Of a stretch of DNA of 64,000 bases, positions 15,663-24,597 are shown one piece after another. The DNA is taken from NCBI GenBank assembly GCA_959602045.1, contig CAUGRT010000003.1, forward strand, positions 1 to 64,000. The letters run 5' to 3'. This stretch comes from an uncultured Clostridia bacterium. GTDB taxonomy: Bacteria; Bacillota; Clostridia; UBA1381. The translations under genes were made by a program, and so were the position numbers. Below the pieces are notes generated by a model, which made no database searches, was not told the origin of the DNA, and saw nothing but the letters and a program-made list of their open reading frames with translations. Each line of letters opens with the position of its first letter. Position 1 is the first letter of the stretch.

Positions 15663-17027
15663 ATGAAAAATCTTCTTGATGTCATTGCGCAGCTTCTGGA
15701 ACAAAAGAAGTATATGTCCGTAAAAGAAATCATCAGTGAGGAAAATGCCGCGGATTTGGCAGGCTTATTTGATGAACTTTTCGGAGAAAATTTCGAGGAA
15801 CAAAAAGAATTTTTGATTTTATTTCGGCTTTTGCCAAAGGATTTGGCGGCAGAGGTTTTCGCATTTATGAACCCCGACATGCAGAAGCATTTGATTTCGG
15901 CGTTTTCGGATTCGGAGCTGCGTGAGATGCTTGCCAATGCGTTCATTGACGATACGGTTGATATGATTGAGGAAATGCCGGCGAATGTTGTGGCAAGAAT
16001 CCTGCAAAATTCATCAACCGGAGCGCGGAAAGCGATTAATGCCATCCTGCGATACCCGAAGGACAGCGCGGGCTCGATTATGACAATCGAGTACGTCAGC
16101 TTGCATCAGGATATGACAGTGGGGGAGTCTTTCGCAAAAATACGGCGCGTGGGCGTGAACAAGGAAACCATCTATACCTGTTATGTGACCGAAAACCGAA
16201 AATTGGTGGGAATTGTAACGGTAAAGGATTTATTTCTTGCCGAGGAGGACGATCGTATCGGCGATATTATGGAAACGCATATTATCAGCGTTGATACGAT
16301 GGAGGATAAGGAAGTTGTGGCGAACATGTTCCGCAAATACGACTTCCTTGCGATTCCGGTTACCGATCGTGATGGGCGATTGGTCGGAATCGTTACATTT
16401 GATGACGCGATGGACGTTATCCAGGAAGAAAATACGGAGGACGTAACCAAGATGGCGGCGATCGCGCCGAATGAGGATACGTATTTCAGAACCGGCGTTT
16501 TCAAACATGCAAAAAGCCGTATCGGATGGCTGTTGTTTTTGATGATCAGCGCCACGATTACGGGGATGATTACCACAAAATATGAAAATGCATTTGCGGT
16601 GCTGCCGATTCTGGTTTCATTTATGCCGATGATTATGGATACCGGCGGAAACTGCGGTTCACAAAGCTCGACATTGATTATCCGTGGTTTGGCACTGGAG
16701 GAAATTAAATTTTCTGATTTCTTCAGGGTGGTATTCAAGGAGTTCAGGATTGCGATTATTATCAGTGCGGTGCTGGCGGTCGTCAACGGGATTCGGATTT
16801 GGCTGATGTACAATCATGATATGAAGCTGGCAATCACAGTTTCATTGTCCATTATCTTTACGGTCATTCTATCCAAGCTGATTGGTGCAATGCTACCGAT
16901 GCTGGCGAAAAAATGTCATTTGGACCCGGCATTGATGGCGGTGCCGCTGATCTCGACAATTGTGGACAGCTGCTCTATTTTCATCTATTTCAACATTGCA
17001 ATGATGGTATTTGGAATGAAATCATAA
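15663..17027 (+). CDS. mgtE: Magnesium transporter MgtE
   Basis: 454-residue channel-like Mg2+ transporter. Order of domains: N-terminal MgtE_N helical domain (residues 1-120), two CBS modules (about 125-250, including VGIVTVKDL and LVGIVTFDDAMDVI) that sense cytosolic Mg2+, and a C-terminal domain of five membrane helices (from about 280), with the conserved pore sequence FMPMIMDTGGNCGSQSS and a conserved pore-lining aspartate in the last helices. An upstream in-frame ATG at 15654 is immediately against the GGGGAGGT site; ATG 15663, 10 bases from it, is preferred. The convergent MFS gene follows beyond a long hairpin. Confidence 0.95.
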   Translation: MKNLLDVIAQLLEQKKYMSVKEIISEENAADLAGLFDELFGENFEEQKEFLILFRLLPKDLAAEVFAFMNPDMQKHLISAFSDSELREMLANAFIDDTVDMIEEMPANVVARILQNSSTGARKAINAILRYPKDSAGSIMTIEYVSLHQDMTVGESFAKIRRVGVNKETIYTCYVTENRKLVGIVTVKDLFLAEEDDRIGDIMETHIISVDTMEDKEVVANMFRKYDFLAIPVTDRDGRLVGIVTFDDAMDVIQEENTEDVTKMAAIAPNEDTYFRTGVFKHAKSRIGWLLFLMISATITGMITTKYENAFAVLPILVSFMPMIMDTGGNCGSQSSTLIIRGLALEEIKFSDFFRVVFKEFRIAIIISAVLAVVNGIRIWLMYNHDMKLAITVSLSIIFTVILSKLIGAMLPMLAKKCHLDPALMAVPLISTIVDSCSIFIYFNIAMMVFGMKS

Positions 17028-17060
17028 TAAAAAAAGTCCCTTCAGACGGTAGACCAAAAT

Positions 17061-17113
17061 AAAAACACCTTAATTTTTGATATAATATAATATCAAGAAT
17101 CGAGGTATTTTTG
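17061..17113. terminator. Long imperfect hairpin between mgtE and the MFS gene
   Basis: Arms AAAAACACCTTAATTTTTGA (from 17061) and TCAAGAATCGAGGTATTTTT (to 17112) pair over about 23 bp with four imperfect positions. A-rich on one side and T-rich on the other, it can end both convergent transcripts. Confidence 0.65.
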
Positions 17114-17173
17114 TTATGTGCAAAAAAAGCAACCGACAAGAAAAATAAGAACAGCTTCCTATATACGGTCTGT

Positions 17174-18346
17174 TTATGCTTTTTTTCGTTTTAGTACAAG
17201 TAATCCCAAAATCAACAGCACCGGGAAAATGATTGCCGCCAATAAACCTAATTTCAAGTTATCGTCAGCAGCGCCGGAAATCAGACCGACAAGCGTCGGA
17301 CCGCCGCTGCACCCAATATCGCCGCCTAATGCGAGCAGGGCAAACATCGTTGTTCCGCCGGTCGGGATACGCTTTGACGCGATACTGTAGGTTCCCGGCC
17401 ATAGGATTCCTACAGAAAATCCGCATAATCCGCATCCGATCAGCGCAATCGCAGGATTTTTGATACAGCCGGCAATCAGATAGCTGATCACGCATAAGAC
17501 AGAACTGAAAAGCATGGAGTTTTTCAGACTTACTTTTTTGCTGATTTGTGCATAAAGCAGTCTGGAGGAACCCATCATTGCCGCGAACATGCAGGTTCCC
17601 AATACGTCACCGGTGGATTTTGAGATATTCAAGCCTTTTTCCGCGAACGCTGAAACCCATTGTGACATTGCCTGTTCCGCTGCTCCGGAGCATACCATTA
17701 ACACAAACATCAGCCAGAACATTCCCTGCGTCAGCAATCCGCCAAATCCGGAATGGGTTTCTTCTGTCATCATTTTCGGAATCGGTACACGCAGAAAATG
17801 AATCAGATTGACGATGGGGAGGATTGCCCATAAAAATGCCGCAATGCGCCAGTTTTCCATACCGAACAGGACGAAAAACAGCGTTGACAGCAAAACAACG
17901 GCAACATGTCCCCAGCAGTAAAAGGAATGTAAAAGACTCATGATCCCGGCTTTATGATCCGAGGGACAAGCATCCACCAACGGACTAACAACCACTTCGA
18001 GCAGACCGCCGCCGATTGCATACAATAGAATGGAAATTAACATTCCCGTATAAGGATCCATTATGTAGGGCAGGATTCCCAACGCCAAAATTCCGGCAGC
18101 AGCCATTGCATCCGCGAGAATCACAGACGCCCGATACCCGATTTTGTCGATAAACCCGGCTGAAACCAAGTCAATCACAAGCTGTATTGTGAAGTTGATC
18201 GTAACCAGAAATGTGATTTTGGATAGCGGAATCCCGAAGTCCTGATTAAAAAAGACAAATAAGAGCGGGATAAAATTATTCACGATTGCCTGCACGATAT
18301 ATCCCATGCAGCAGGCACGGATTGTTGTATTATAATTTTGATTCAT
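17174..18346 (-). CDS. MFS transporter, substrate unknown
   Basis: 390-residue major facilitator with about 12 hydrophobic segments. The start of the first half (IRACCMGYIVQAIVNNFIPLLF) and the motif A-like loop DKIGYRASVILADAMAAAG support the family; VLGTCMFAAMMGSSRLLYAQ and GLCGFSVGILWPGTYSIASK come from the second half. Such proteins sit near FucP/sugar-porter-like groups, but I cannot name a substrate. The frame runs upstream into the methyltransferase gene; ATG 18346 with AGGTGAT before it is chosen, only 4 bases after the methyltransferase stop (18351). It is third in a minus-strand run rnr, methyltransferase, MFS. Confidence 0.8.
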   Translation of the reverse strand: MNQNYNTTIRACCMGYIVQAIVNNFIPLLFVFFNQDFGIPLSKITFLVTINFTIQLVIDLVSAGFIDKIGYRASVILADAMAAAGILALGILPYIMDPYTGMLISILLYAIGGGLLEVVVSPLVDACPSDHKAGIMSLLHSFYCWGHVAVVLLSTLFFVLFGMENWRIAAFLWAILPIVNLIHFLRVPIPKMMTEETHSGFGGLLTQGMFWLMFVLMVCSGAAEQAMSQWVSAFAEKGLNISKSTGDVLGTCMFAAMMGSSRLLYAQISKKVSLKNSMLFSSVLCVISYLIAGCIKNPAIALIGCGLCGFSVGILWPGTYSIASKRIPTGGTTMFALLALGGDIGCSGGPTLVGLISGAADDNLKLGLLAAIIFPVLLILGLLVLKRKKA

Positions 18347-18350
18347 CATA

Positions 18351-19499
18351 TCACCTGTTTGTTTTCGGAGGCCGCGCGCCAAAGTATTGATATACATTGC
18401 ATTGCAGCATACCGTTGTAAATTTTTCGCCGTTTGTCGGCACGTTTCCCAAAGAGCTTTTCGAAATTTTCATTCGAGGTTAGAATATAGTAGCTCCAGCG
18501 GTCAAAGCGGCTGAAGCTTTTGCCGAGATTTCGATATAACGTTTCACATTCCCGACGTTCGCCCATACGCTCACCGTATGGAGGATTGCAGATAATGCTA
18601 CCGTACGCCTCCGGTAAAAATACATTTTCCGCTTTTTCCTGCTTCACTTGAATGAATTGTCCGACACCGGCTTTTTCGGCGTTGCTTTGCGTAAGCTGAA
18701 CGCATGCCGGGTCTATATCGGAAGCGTGAATTTCAAGCGGTACATTTTTCTCAAGGCTTTTCGCTTCTTCGGATACATCGCGTCGCAGTGTATCACTAAT
18801 CTGCTCAAAATGATCCGCCGCAAAGGTTCGGTTGAATCCCGGAGCGATGTTACGCTTAAACAGGGCACCCTCGATCGGAATCGTGCCGGAACCGCAAAAA
18901 GGATCGAGCAGGGGATATTCGAATTTCCAGTAGCTCATCATCACCATTGCCGCGGCAATCGTTTCTCTTAACGGTGCGGCGTTGGAAAATTGGCGGTATC
19001 CGCGCTTGTGCAGCGGTGCGCCGGAGGTGTCAATCATCAGCGTGACGCGATCCTTTAAGATAGAGAATTGGACGCGGTATTCGGCGCCGTCCTCCGGCAG
19101 CCATTCTATTCCGTAGGCGGCACTCATTCGCGAGGCAATTGCCTTTTTGATGATGGCTTGACAGTCGCGTACACTGGCAAGCTGAGATTTTACGGAGTGA
19201 CCTTTTACGGGAAAGGCACAATTTGATGGGAGAAAAGGTTCCCATTCGATTGCCTTTGTCTGCTCAAAAAGCTCATCAAAGGTGACGGCTTGAAATTCAG
19301 CCGTTTTAATTAAAACCCGTTCGCCGGTTCGAAGCCATAAATTTACCCGATAGACATCGCGGTAATTTCCTTTGAAGGTCACCCGTCCGTCCTCGACAGA
19401 GGTCGTTTCATAGCCTAACCACCGCAGCTCTTTTGCGGTGAAAGCCTCTAAACCGAATAGGGTGGGAATTACAATTTCAAATTGCTCTGTTTTATCCAT
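18351..19499 (-). CDS. THUMP-domain class I SAM RNA methyltransferase (RlmL-N-like)
   Basis: 382-residue methyltransferase of the UPF0020 family. An N-terminal ferredoxin-like/THUMP region (about 1-160, RNA binding) precedes a Rossmann domain: DPFCGSGTIPIEGALF is SAM motif I and IICNPPYGERMGER is motif IV (NPPY), which fits N2-methylguanine formation. Bacillus YpsC and the N-terminal half of E. coli RlmL are relatives, acting on 23S rRNA G2445; the exact site here is inferred. The ATG at 19499 overlaps the rnr stop codon region by 8 bases, so translation is probably coupled. Confidence 0.88.
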   Translation of the reverse strand: MDKTEQFEIVIPTLFGLEAFTAKELRWLGYETTSVEDGRVTFKGNYRDVYRVNLWLRTGERVLIKTAEFQAVTFDELFEQTKAIEWEPFLPSNCAFPVKGHSVKSQLASVRDCQAIIKKAIASRMSAAYGIEWLPEDGAEYRVQFSILKDRVTLMIDTSGAPLHKRGYRQFSNAAPLRETIAAAMVMMSYWKFEYPLLDPFCGSGTIPIEGALFKRNIAPGFNRTFAADHFEQISDTLRRDVSEEAKSLEKNVPLEIHASDIDPACVQLTQSNAEKAGVGQFIQVKQEKAENVFLPEAYGSIICNPPYGERMGERRECETLYRNLGKSFSRFDRWSYYILTSNENFEKLFGKRADKRRKIYNGMLQCNVYQYFGARPPKTNR

Positions 19500-21747
19500 G
19501 TCGTCTTTTTCCTCTTTTTTTCACGAATCTTTTTCTCGATCGTCTTTGATATTGCTTTTGTGCCTCGATTTTTGCCGATAACACCTCGGCACGGCGGAAT
19601 TTTCGGAACATGCTTTCCGAAGCGTCATGGCTGAGTACAAAATCAATTTGCCTTGCCAAAACATTCGCTTTCATCAGTACAACATCGACTGTATCGCCAA
19701 TCCGATAGAGAACCCCCGTTTTTTCGCCACTCAGCGTGGACGCGGTATCGTCATACACAAAATAATCTCCGGTCATATTTTCAACGCGAATCAATCCCTC
19801 TACGGAATTTTCAAGCTCGACAAAAATACCGAAGCCGGTGATTCCGGAGATCACACCGGTAAACTCCGCACCGACAAAGGTGGACATGTATGCTGTTTTC
19901 ATTAAATCATCCACATCCCGTTCCGCACGCTCAGCGTTAATTTCTGTTTCAGAGGAACGTTTGGCAGCTTCTGCGGTAAAGCGTTCAAAATAACCGCGCC
20001 GCTGCTCGGAAAGACCGGTATCCATAAATTCCTTTAAAATCCGATGAATGGTCAAATCCGGATAACGCCGAATGGGGGACGTGAAATGGCAGTAATACTT
20101 TGCACTTAATCCAAAGTGACCGAGATTGTTCGGCTTGTATTCCGCTTTCATCAATGAATGAAGCATGGTTGAGGCAACCATGCGCTCCTCCGGCGTGCCT
20201 TTTACCGCTTCGAGAATTTTTTGCAGCGCTTTCGGATGCACCGGATTTTCTTTGTCAATCTTTCCTTTTAAAGAAAGCCCGAAATGCGCGATAAATTTGC
20301 TGAATGCGGCAATTTTATCTTCTGACGGCGGTTCGTGCGTTCGGTATACAAATGGCAACTCCGACCAATAGGCGTATTCCGCAACCGTTTCATTTGCGGT
20401 CAGCATAAATTCCTCAATCATTTTATTGGAGGGGCCGCGCTCCTCCCGAACAATGTCAATCGGTTCGCAGTTTTCGTCTACAACAACCGAGGATTCGGGG
20501 AAGTCAAAATCAATAGCGCCGCGGACGGATCGCATATTTTCCAGAATATCCGAAAGCTCTTTCATTTTTTGAAGTGTCGGCAGGAGATGCCGGTACCGTT
20601 CGGTAATCTCCGGATTCCCGTTCAGCAATTCGGTGACATTGTGATATGTCATGCGCTCCTTTGAATTAATTACGGCTTTTTCAAGACGGTGGGAAAGTAC
20701 TTGACCGGTTTGGTCAATTTCCATCAACACCGATAATGTCAGCCTGTCCTCATGCGGATTTAAAGAACAAATTCCGTTGGAAAGGCGTTCCGGCAGCATT
20801 GGAATGACCCGATCCGCCAAATACACGCTTGTGCCGCGCTCGAATGCCTCCCGATCCAGCGGACTGTTTTCTGTCACATAATGCGTGACATCCGCAATGT
20901 GTACGCCGAGAAGATAGTGACCGTTTTCCAGGATGTCAAGAGATACGGCATCGTCAAAGTCTTTCGCCTGATCCCCATCGATTGTAAAAATCAGACGGTC
21001 GCGCAAATCCAATCGGTTTTTGATTTCTTCTTCCGTAACCTGCGTACTGACCGAATCAGCATTTTCTAAGGTTTCCTCATCAAAATCCTGTTTAATATCC
21101 TGTTCGATAATAATGCCCTCAATGCAGCCTTTCAAGGAATCTTTTTCACCCAATACAGAAATAACATGACCGTAGACACCGTTCTCGTCATAATGAATGA
21201 TTGCCGCAGCAACGCGGTCACCAAGCTCTGCGTCCATAATATTATAGGGGGAGATTTTGATTCGTGTGTACAGCCGATGATTGTCGGGTTTCAGATAATA
21301 GTATTCTTCATCATCATGATCCAAAACGCCGACCACTACGGAGTTGCCGCGCTCGACAACCCGAATCACATATCCCTCGCGGTGTCCGTTGGTGATCGTA
21401 TCTCCAACGCGCACCACGACTGTATCGCCGTTTAAGGCGCCGTTCATATTGTCACCCTTGATAAAAACATCCTCCGCCGTATCACCGTTTACCAAAACAA
21501 ATCCGAAATATCCCTTTGCATTACAACTGAGCCGCCCCTTTACCGTATTGCTTTCCGGCTCACAGGAAATATAGCGCTCTTTTTTTGTGATATAGATTTT
21601 TCCCTCCCGGCAAAGCTCATCCAAAATTTGCTTTAATTCATCTCCGGCTTCGGCAGGGACATCCAGTACGGTCATTAATTCTTCAAATTTCAGCGGTATA
21701 TACTCTTTTGATGAAATATATGCGAATACACGCTCTTTTCTGTCCAT
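19492..21747 (-). CDS. rnr: Ribonuclease R
   Basis: 751-residue 3'-5' exoribonuclease of the RNB family, which degrades structured RNA, including tmRNA-tagged messages. Order: winged-helix-like N-terminus (1-60), two cold-shock OB domains (about 65-215), RNB catalytic domain (about 240-570) with FTIDGDQAKDFDDAVSL carrying the metal aspartates, S1 domain (about 620-705, FTGVISGITGFGIFVELEN), and a very basic tail (RRSRKRFVKKRGKRRHG). ATG 21747 has AAGGAG 6 bases before it; nine further upstream codons in frame are not likely to be used. Two TATAAT boxes lie about 160 bases upstream. It leads the minus-strand run with the methyltransferase and MFS genes. Confidence 0.97.
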   Translation of the reverse strand: MDRKERVFAYISSKEYIPLKFEELMTVLDVPAEAGDELKQILDELCREGKIYITKKERYISCEPESNTVKGRLSCNAKGYFGFVLVNGDTAEDVFIKGDNMNGALNGDTVVVRVGDTITNGHREGYVIRVVERGNSVVVGVLDHDDEEYYYLKPDNHRLYTRIKISPYNIMDAELGDRVAAAIIHYDENGVYGHVISVLGEKDSLKGCIEGIIIEQDIKQDFDEETLENADSVSTQVTEEEIKNRLDLRDRLIFTIDGDQAKDFDDAVSLDILENGHYLLGVHIADVTHYVTENSPLDREAFERGTSVYLADRVIPMLPERLSNGICSLNPHEDRLTLSVLMEIDQTGQVLSHRLEKAVINSKERMTYHNVTELLNGNPEITERYRHLLPTLQKMKELSDILENMRSVRGAIDFDFPESSVVVDENCEPIDIVREERGPSNKMIEEFMLTANETVAEYAYWSELPFVYRTHEPPSEDKIAAFSKFIAHFGLSLKGKIDKENPVHPKALQKILEAVKGTPEERMVASTMLHSLMKAEYKPNNLGHFGLSAKYYCHFTSPIRRYPDLTIHRILKEFMDTGLSEQRRGYFERFTAEAAKRSSETEINAERAERDVDDLMKTAYMSTFVGAEFTGVISGITGFGIFVELENSVEGLIRVENMTGDYFVYDDTASTLSGEKTGVLYRIGDTVDVVLMKANVLARQIDFVLSHDASESMFRKFRRAEVLSAKIEAQKQYQRRSRKRFVKKRGKRRHG

Positions 21748-21907
21748 GTAGTTCTCCTTAAAACTCAATTCCAAACGTTTGCTTCCATGTCTTTGATTAT
21801 CGTTGGGGACTTCATTTTTATGCAGCGGTTTTACAAAAACCTTATCCGATCGGTGGTGTTTACAAGCCCCTTAGTTAAGCGAAATCTACTTATATTGATT
21901 ATATCAC

Positions 21908-21936
21908 ATTATATCATAAAATATTTGTCAGCACAA
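21908..21936 (-). promoter_or_regulatory. Promoter of rnr
   Basis: Minus strand TTGTGC (21936-21931), 17-base spacer, TATAAT (21913-21908) preceded by TGA, an extended -10. A second TGATATAAT-like -10 lies 10 bases further downstream (21903-21898). Confidence 0.6.
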
Positions 21937-22163
21937 TGTTTTTTTAATATTCACTGTTAATTTTGTAAAATTTGATATGATTTTCAGGATAATCAATAGT
22001 TTGTATAGCATTTTTACAGTAAATTTTGGTTTTTATTGCAATGGATAATTGGAAAAATGACAAATTTTTATGAATCGGTCAATCTATTTTTTATGAAAAG
22101 CATGAAAAAAATAATCAATAAATGTATGCTTTCAACAAATAAATAATTTTTTTAAAAAAAGTA

Positions 22164-22192
22164 TGTTCATTTTTCGCAAAATGTGATATAAT
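22164..22192 (+). promoter_or_regulatory. Promoter of the yicC-remA-gmk run
   Basis: Weak -35 TGTTCA (22164-22169), 17-base spacer, perfect extended -10 TGATATAAT ending at 22192. It gives a leader of about 115 nt. Confidence 0.6.
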
Positions 22193-22313
22193 AAAAAATA
22201 ATGGACTATTATAGCTATTTTACAATAGATGGAAGACTGTCGGGAAAATCACAGACAGTATAAAATATCGTCAGTGATTTGGGTGGATGGAAAGGAGTTT
22301 ATAGGTTATCACG

Positions 22314-23192
22314 ATGTTAAAAAGTATGACAGGCTATGGCAGACAGGAAAGTCTTGCCGGCGGAAAAAAGATATTGGTAGAGATTCGATCCGTGAATCAG
22401 CGTTTTACGGATTACAGTATTAAGCTGCCGCGGCATCTGGGATTTTTGGAAGAACGCGTAAGAAATTTTGCATCGGAAAAAATCACGCGGGGCAAGGTGG
22501 ATATTTACATAAGCGTTGACAGCTATGAGGAAGCGGATAAGAACATTACGCTGAATACCGCTTTGGCGAAAAACTATATTCATGTATTAAAGCAGCTGCG
22601 CGATGAGTTTGATTTACGGGATGATATTTCCGTAATGAGCGTTGCGAGATTTTCGGATATTTTTAATGCCGAGCGCTGCGAAGTGGATCAGGAGGAAATC
22701 TGGGAACAGGTTCAGGGTGTGTTATCCGATGCCCTGGATGCATTTCTGGCAATGCGTGAGCGTGAGGGCGAGCGGATTGAAAGAGATTTGGTGGAACGGA
22801 TTGAATACATGAAAACTCTGGCAGCAAAAATTGATGAGCGGTCACCGCAGACGGTTGCGGAATACCGTGAGCGGCTTTACAGCAAGATTAAGGAGTTGAT
22901 GGAGGATCGCGAGATTGACGAGGGCAGAATCCTGACGGAGGTTGCAATCTTATCCGATAAAATTGCTGTGAATGAGGAAACCGTTCGTTTGGGCAGTCAT
23001 TTTGAGGAGTTTTACAACATTATCAACAGTGGTGAGCCGGCAGGAAGAAAGCTGGATTTCTTGATTCAGGAAATCAACAGAGAAGTCAATACCATCGGTT
23101 CAAAGGCGCAGGATATTGAAATCGCCAAGCTTGTCGTTACGCTCAAGGGCGAGATCGAGAAAATCAGAGAGCAGATTCAGAATATTGAATAG
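22314..23192 (+). CDS. yicC: YicC/YloC-family endoribonuclease
   Basis: 292-residue protein beginning with the family hallmark MLKSMTGYGRQE and SVNQRFTDYSIKLPR, ending with FLIQEINREVNTIGSKAQ and a coiled-coil-like C-terminal helix. Members are metal-dependent RNases that process or degrade RNA (YicC in E. coli affects the small RNA RyhB, YloC in Bacillus). The ATG has AAAGGAG rather far upstream (17 bases); no closer start keeps the conserved N-terminus. The order yicC-remA-gmk-rpoZ is the standard Firmicutes cluster. Confidence 0.94.
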   Translation: MLKSMTGYGRQESLAGGKKILVEIRSVNQRFTDYSIKLPRHLGFLEERVRNFASEKITRGKVDIYISVDSYEEADKNITLNTALAKNYIHVLKQLRDEFDLRDDISVMSVARFSDIFNAERCEVDQEEIWEQVQGVLSDALDAFLAMREREGERIERDLVERIEYMKTLAAKIDERSPQTVAEYRERLYSKIKELMEDREIDEGRILTEVAILSDKIAVNEETVRLGSHFEEFYNIINSGEPAGRKLDFLIQEINREVNTIGSKAQDIEIAKLVVTLKGEIEKIREQIQNIE

Positions 23193-23218
23193 ACTGCCGG
23201 AAAGGAATGAGTACAGCA

Positions 23219-23476
23219 GTGAAATTGGTAAATATAGGATTTGGCAATATGATAGCGGCAGAGCGTGTGGTTGCGATTATCAGTCCTGAATCGGCGCCCA
23301 TCAAGCGAATTATACGCGAGGCGGACGATAAGGGAAATCTGGTAAACGCCACTTACGGCAGACGAACCAGAGCGGTCATTGTAACGGACAGCGATCATAT
23401 TATTTTATCGGCGGTTCAGCCGGAAACGATTGCGGCGAGAATTGACGGCGGATTGGAGGATTCACATGAAAAATAA
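23219..23476 (+). CDS. remA: RemA-family (DUF370) regulatory protein
   Basis: 85 residues from GTG 23219 (89 if ATG 23207 is used). The family core NIGFGNMIAAERVVAIISPE, SAPIKRIIREA and YGRRTRAVIVTDSDHIILSA is fully conserved. Bacillus RemA is a DNA-binding activator of matrix and osmoprotection genes and forms ring-like oligomers. GTG 23219 is favoured because the protein then begins KLVNIGFGN like relatives and the GAAAGGA site is 12 bases away; ATG 23207 directly abuts that site. The stop lies within the first hairpin of the gmk leader. Confidence 0.9.
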   Translation: MKLVNIGFGNMIAAERVVAIISPESAPIKRIIREADDKGNLVNATYGRRTRAVIVTDSDHIILSAVQPETIAARIDGGLEDSHEK

Positions 23477-23586
23477 GCGGCACCGCTTATTTCAAAATCA
23501 ACCCTTGAGGTACGGGTATACATCAGCGGATTGATTTTGGGTGATCTGCTTCTTTTCTATGTTAGATTTATGCCGCTGATAGCGGC
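23473..23586 (+). ncRNA. Hairpin-rich intercistronic leader of gmk, unknown class
   Basis: Four self-complementary pairs in 114 bases: ATAAGCGG/CCGCTTAT (23473-23490), CAAAATCAA/TTGATTTTG (23493-23539), ATCAGCGG/CCGCTGAT (23522-23580) and GCCGCT/AGCGGC (23572-23586). The third and fourth share bases and exclude each other, as do the second and third partly. The last stem ends five bases before the GGAG of gmk. This layout suggests translational control; no known riboswitch consensus is recognised. Confidence 0.5.
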
Positions 23587-23601
23587 GGAATGGAGATTAG
23601 G

Positions 23602-24198
23602 ATGAAAAACGGAATTTTGTTTGTCATGTCGGGGCCTTCCGGAACGGGAAAGGGAACGATTTGCAATGAACTGTTGCGGACGGAGAATATCTTTTTATCC
23701 GTATCGGCAACGACTCGAGAAAAGCGAGCCGGCGAGGTGGACGGCGTTACATATAATTATATGTATAAAGAGGAATTTGAGGCGTTGATTGACGCCGGAG
23801 AAATGCTCGAATATGCGCAGTATAACGGCAATTACTACGGCACGCCGAAACGGAATGTCGAAAAAATGCTGGCGCAGGGAACGAATGTGCTTTTGGAAAT
23901 CGAGCCGCAGGGGGCGCTTCATGTAAAGGAGCTATTTCCGGAGGCGGTGCTGATTTTTGTGTTGCCACCGTCCATGTCGGAGTTAAAAAAACGTCTGGAG
24001 GAACGCGGACGCGAAAATGAAGAACAGATTGCGGAGCGGTTAGCTGCTGCAAAATGGGAATTTGAGCAAGCACTCAAATATAATTATATTGTCGTAAATG
24101 ATGAACTGCAAACCTGCGTGGACGAGGTGGTTGGTATTTTACACCGAAAAATCGTAGAACGCGAGCTTGTAGACTCACTTTTAACAGAACTTTTATAA
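23602..24198 (+). CDS. gmk: Guanylate kinase
   Basis: 198-residue cytosolic kinase converting GMP to GDP with ATP. FVMSGPSGTGKGTIC is the P-loop, SATTREKRAGEVDGVTYNY the GMP-binding and cover region, and YYGTPKRNVE and LLEIEPQGALHV follow the family order. Start ATG 23602 has GGAG 7 bases upstream; the in-frame ATG at 23590 lies before that site. It is the third gene of the yicC-remA-gmk-rpoZ run and is preceded by a structured leader. Confidence 0.97.
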   Translation: MKNGILFVMSGPSGTGKGTICNELLRTENIFLSVSATTREKRAGEVDGVTYNYMYKEEFEALIDAGEMLEYAQYNGNYYGTPKRNVEKMLAQGTNVLLEIEPQGALHVKELFPEAVLIFVLPPSMSELKKRLEERGRENEEQIAERLAAAKWEFEQALKYNYIVVNDELQTCVDEVVGILHRKIVERELVDSLLTELL

Positions 24199-24218
24199 TA
24201 TTTAGGAGGAATGGAATC

Positions 24219-24584
24219 ATGATGATTAAACCGGGAATAACAGAGCTTTCGAGATATGTGGACAGCAGATACACTTTAGTATCCATGGCAGCCAAAAGAG
24301 CAAGAATGATCAGCGAGGAGCAAAATGAGGCGGAGGTTTATGATCCGCATGCGGATAAGCCGGTCACAATTGCCGTCGATGAGATTGCAAAGGGCAAGGT
24401 GGGATATGTAAGAAGCGAATCCATCAAGCGTGCCGAGGAATGGGAAAAGGAAAAGGCAGAAGCAATGAATAATCTTACGGAAAGCGATAATAATCCCTTT
24501 AATATCGGCGCAACCGATGAGATAGAAGCCGTTGCGGAGGAATTGGAAAACATTGCGGAAGAAAACGCATTGGAGCAGGAATAA
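24219..24584 (+). CDS. rpoZ: RNA polymerase omega subunit
   Basis: 121-residue omega subunit, assembling with the beta-prime subunit. SRYTLVSMAAKRARMI is the conserved core that clasps the beta-prime tail; KPVTIAVDEIAKGKV matches the second part. It is longer than many Firmicutes omegas (about 67-80 residues), with an acidic C-terminal extension after residue 75. AGGAGG precedes two ATG codons (24219, 24222). priA follows after 13 bases with no coaBC gene in between. Confidence 0.93.
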   Translation: MMIKPGITELSRYVDSRYTLVSMAAKRARMISEEQNEAEVYDPHADKPVTIAVDEIAKGKVGYVRSESIKRAEEWEKEKAEAMNNLTESDNNPFNIGATDEIEAVAEELENIAEENALEQE

Positions 24585-24597
24585 AGGATGATGCCTT

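Larger units (their letters stand above)
21748..22313. other. Divergent intergenic region between rnr and yicC
   Basis: About 565 bases, strongly AT-rich from 21890 to 22200. It holds the two divergent promoters listed separately. The rnr leader (about 150 nt) contains GGGGCTT and AAGTCCCC stretches that might pair. The yicC leader has two competing stems: ACTGTC/GACAGT and AATCAC/GTGATT (22234-22278). No gene is supported. Confidence 0.6.

Noticed and set aside
18347..18472. N-terminal extension of the MFS protein
   Set aside because: It overlaps the 3' end of the methyltransferase gene in another frame and lacks a start with ribosome binding site.
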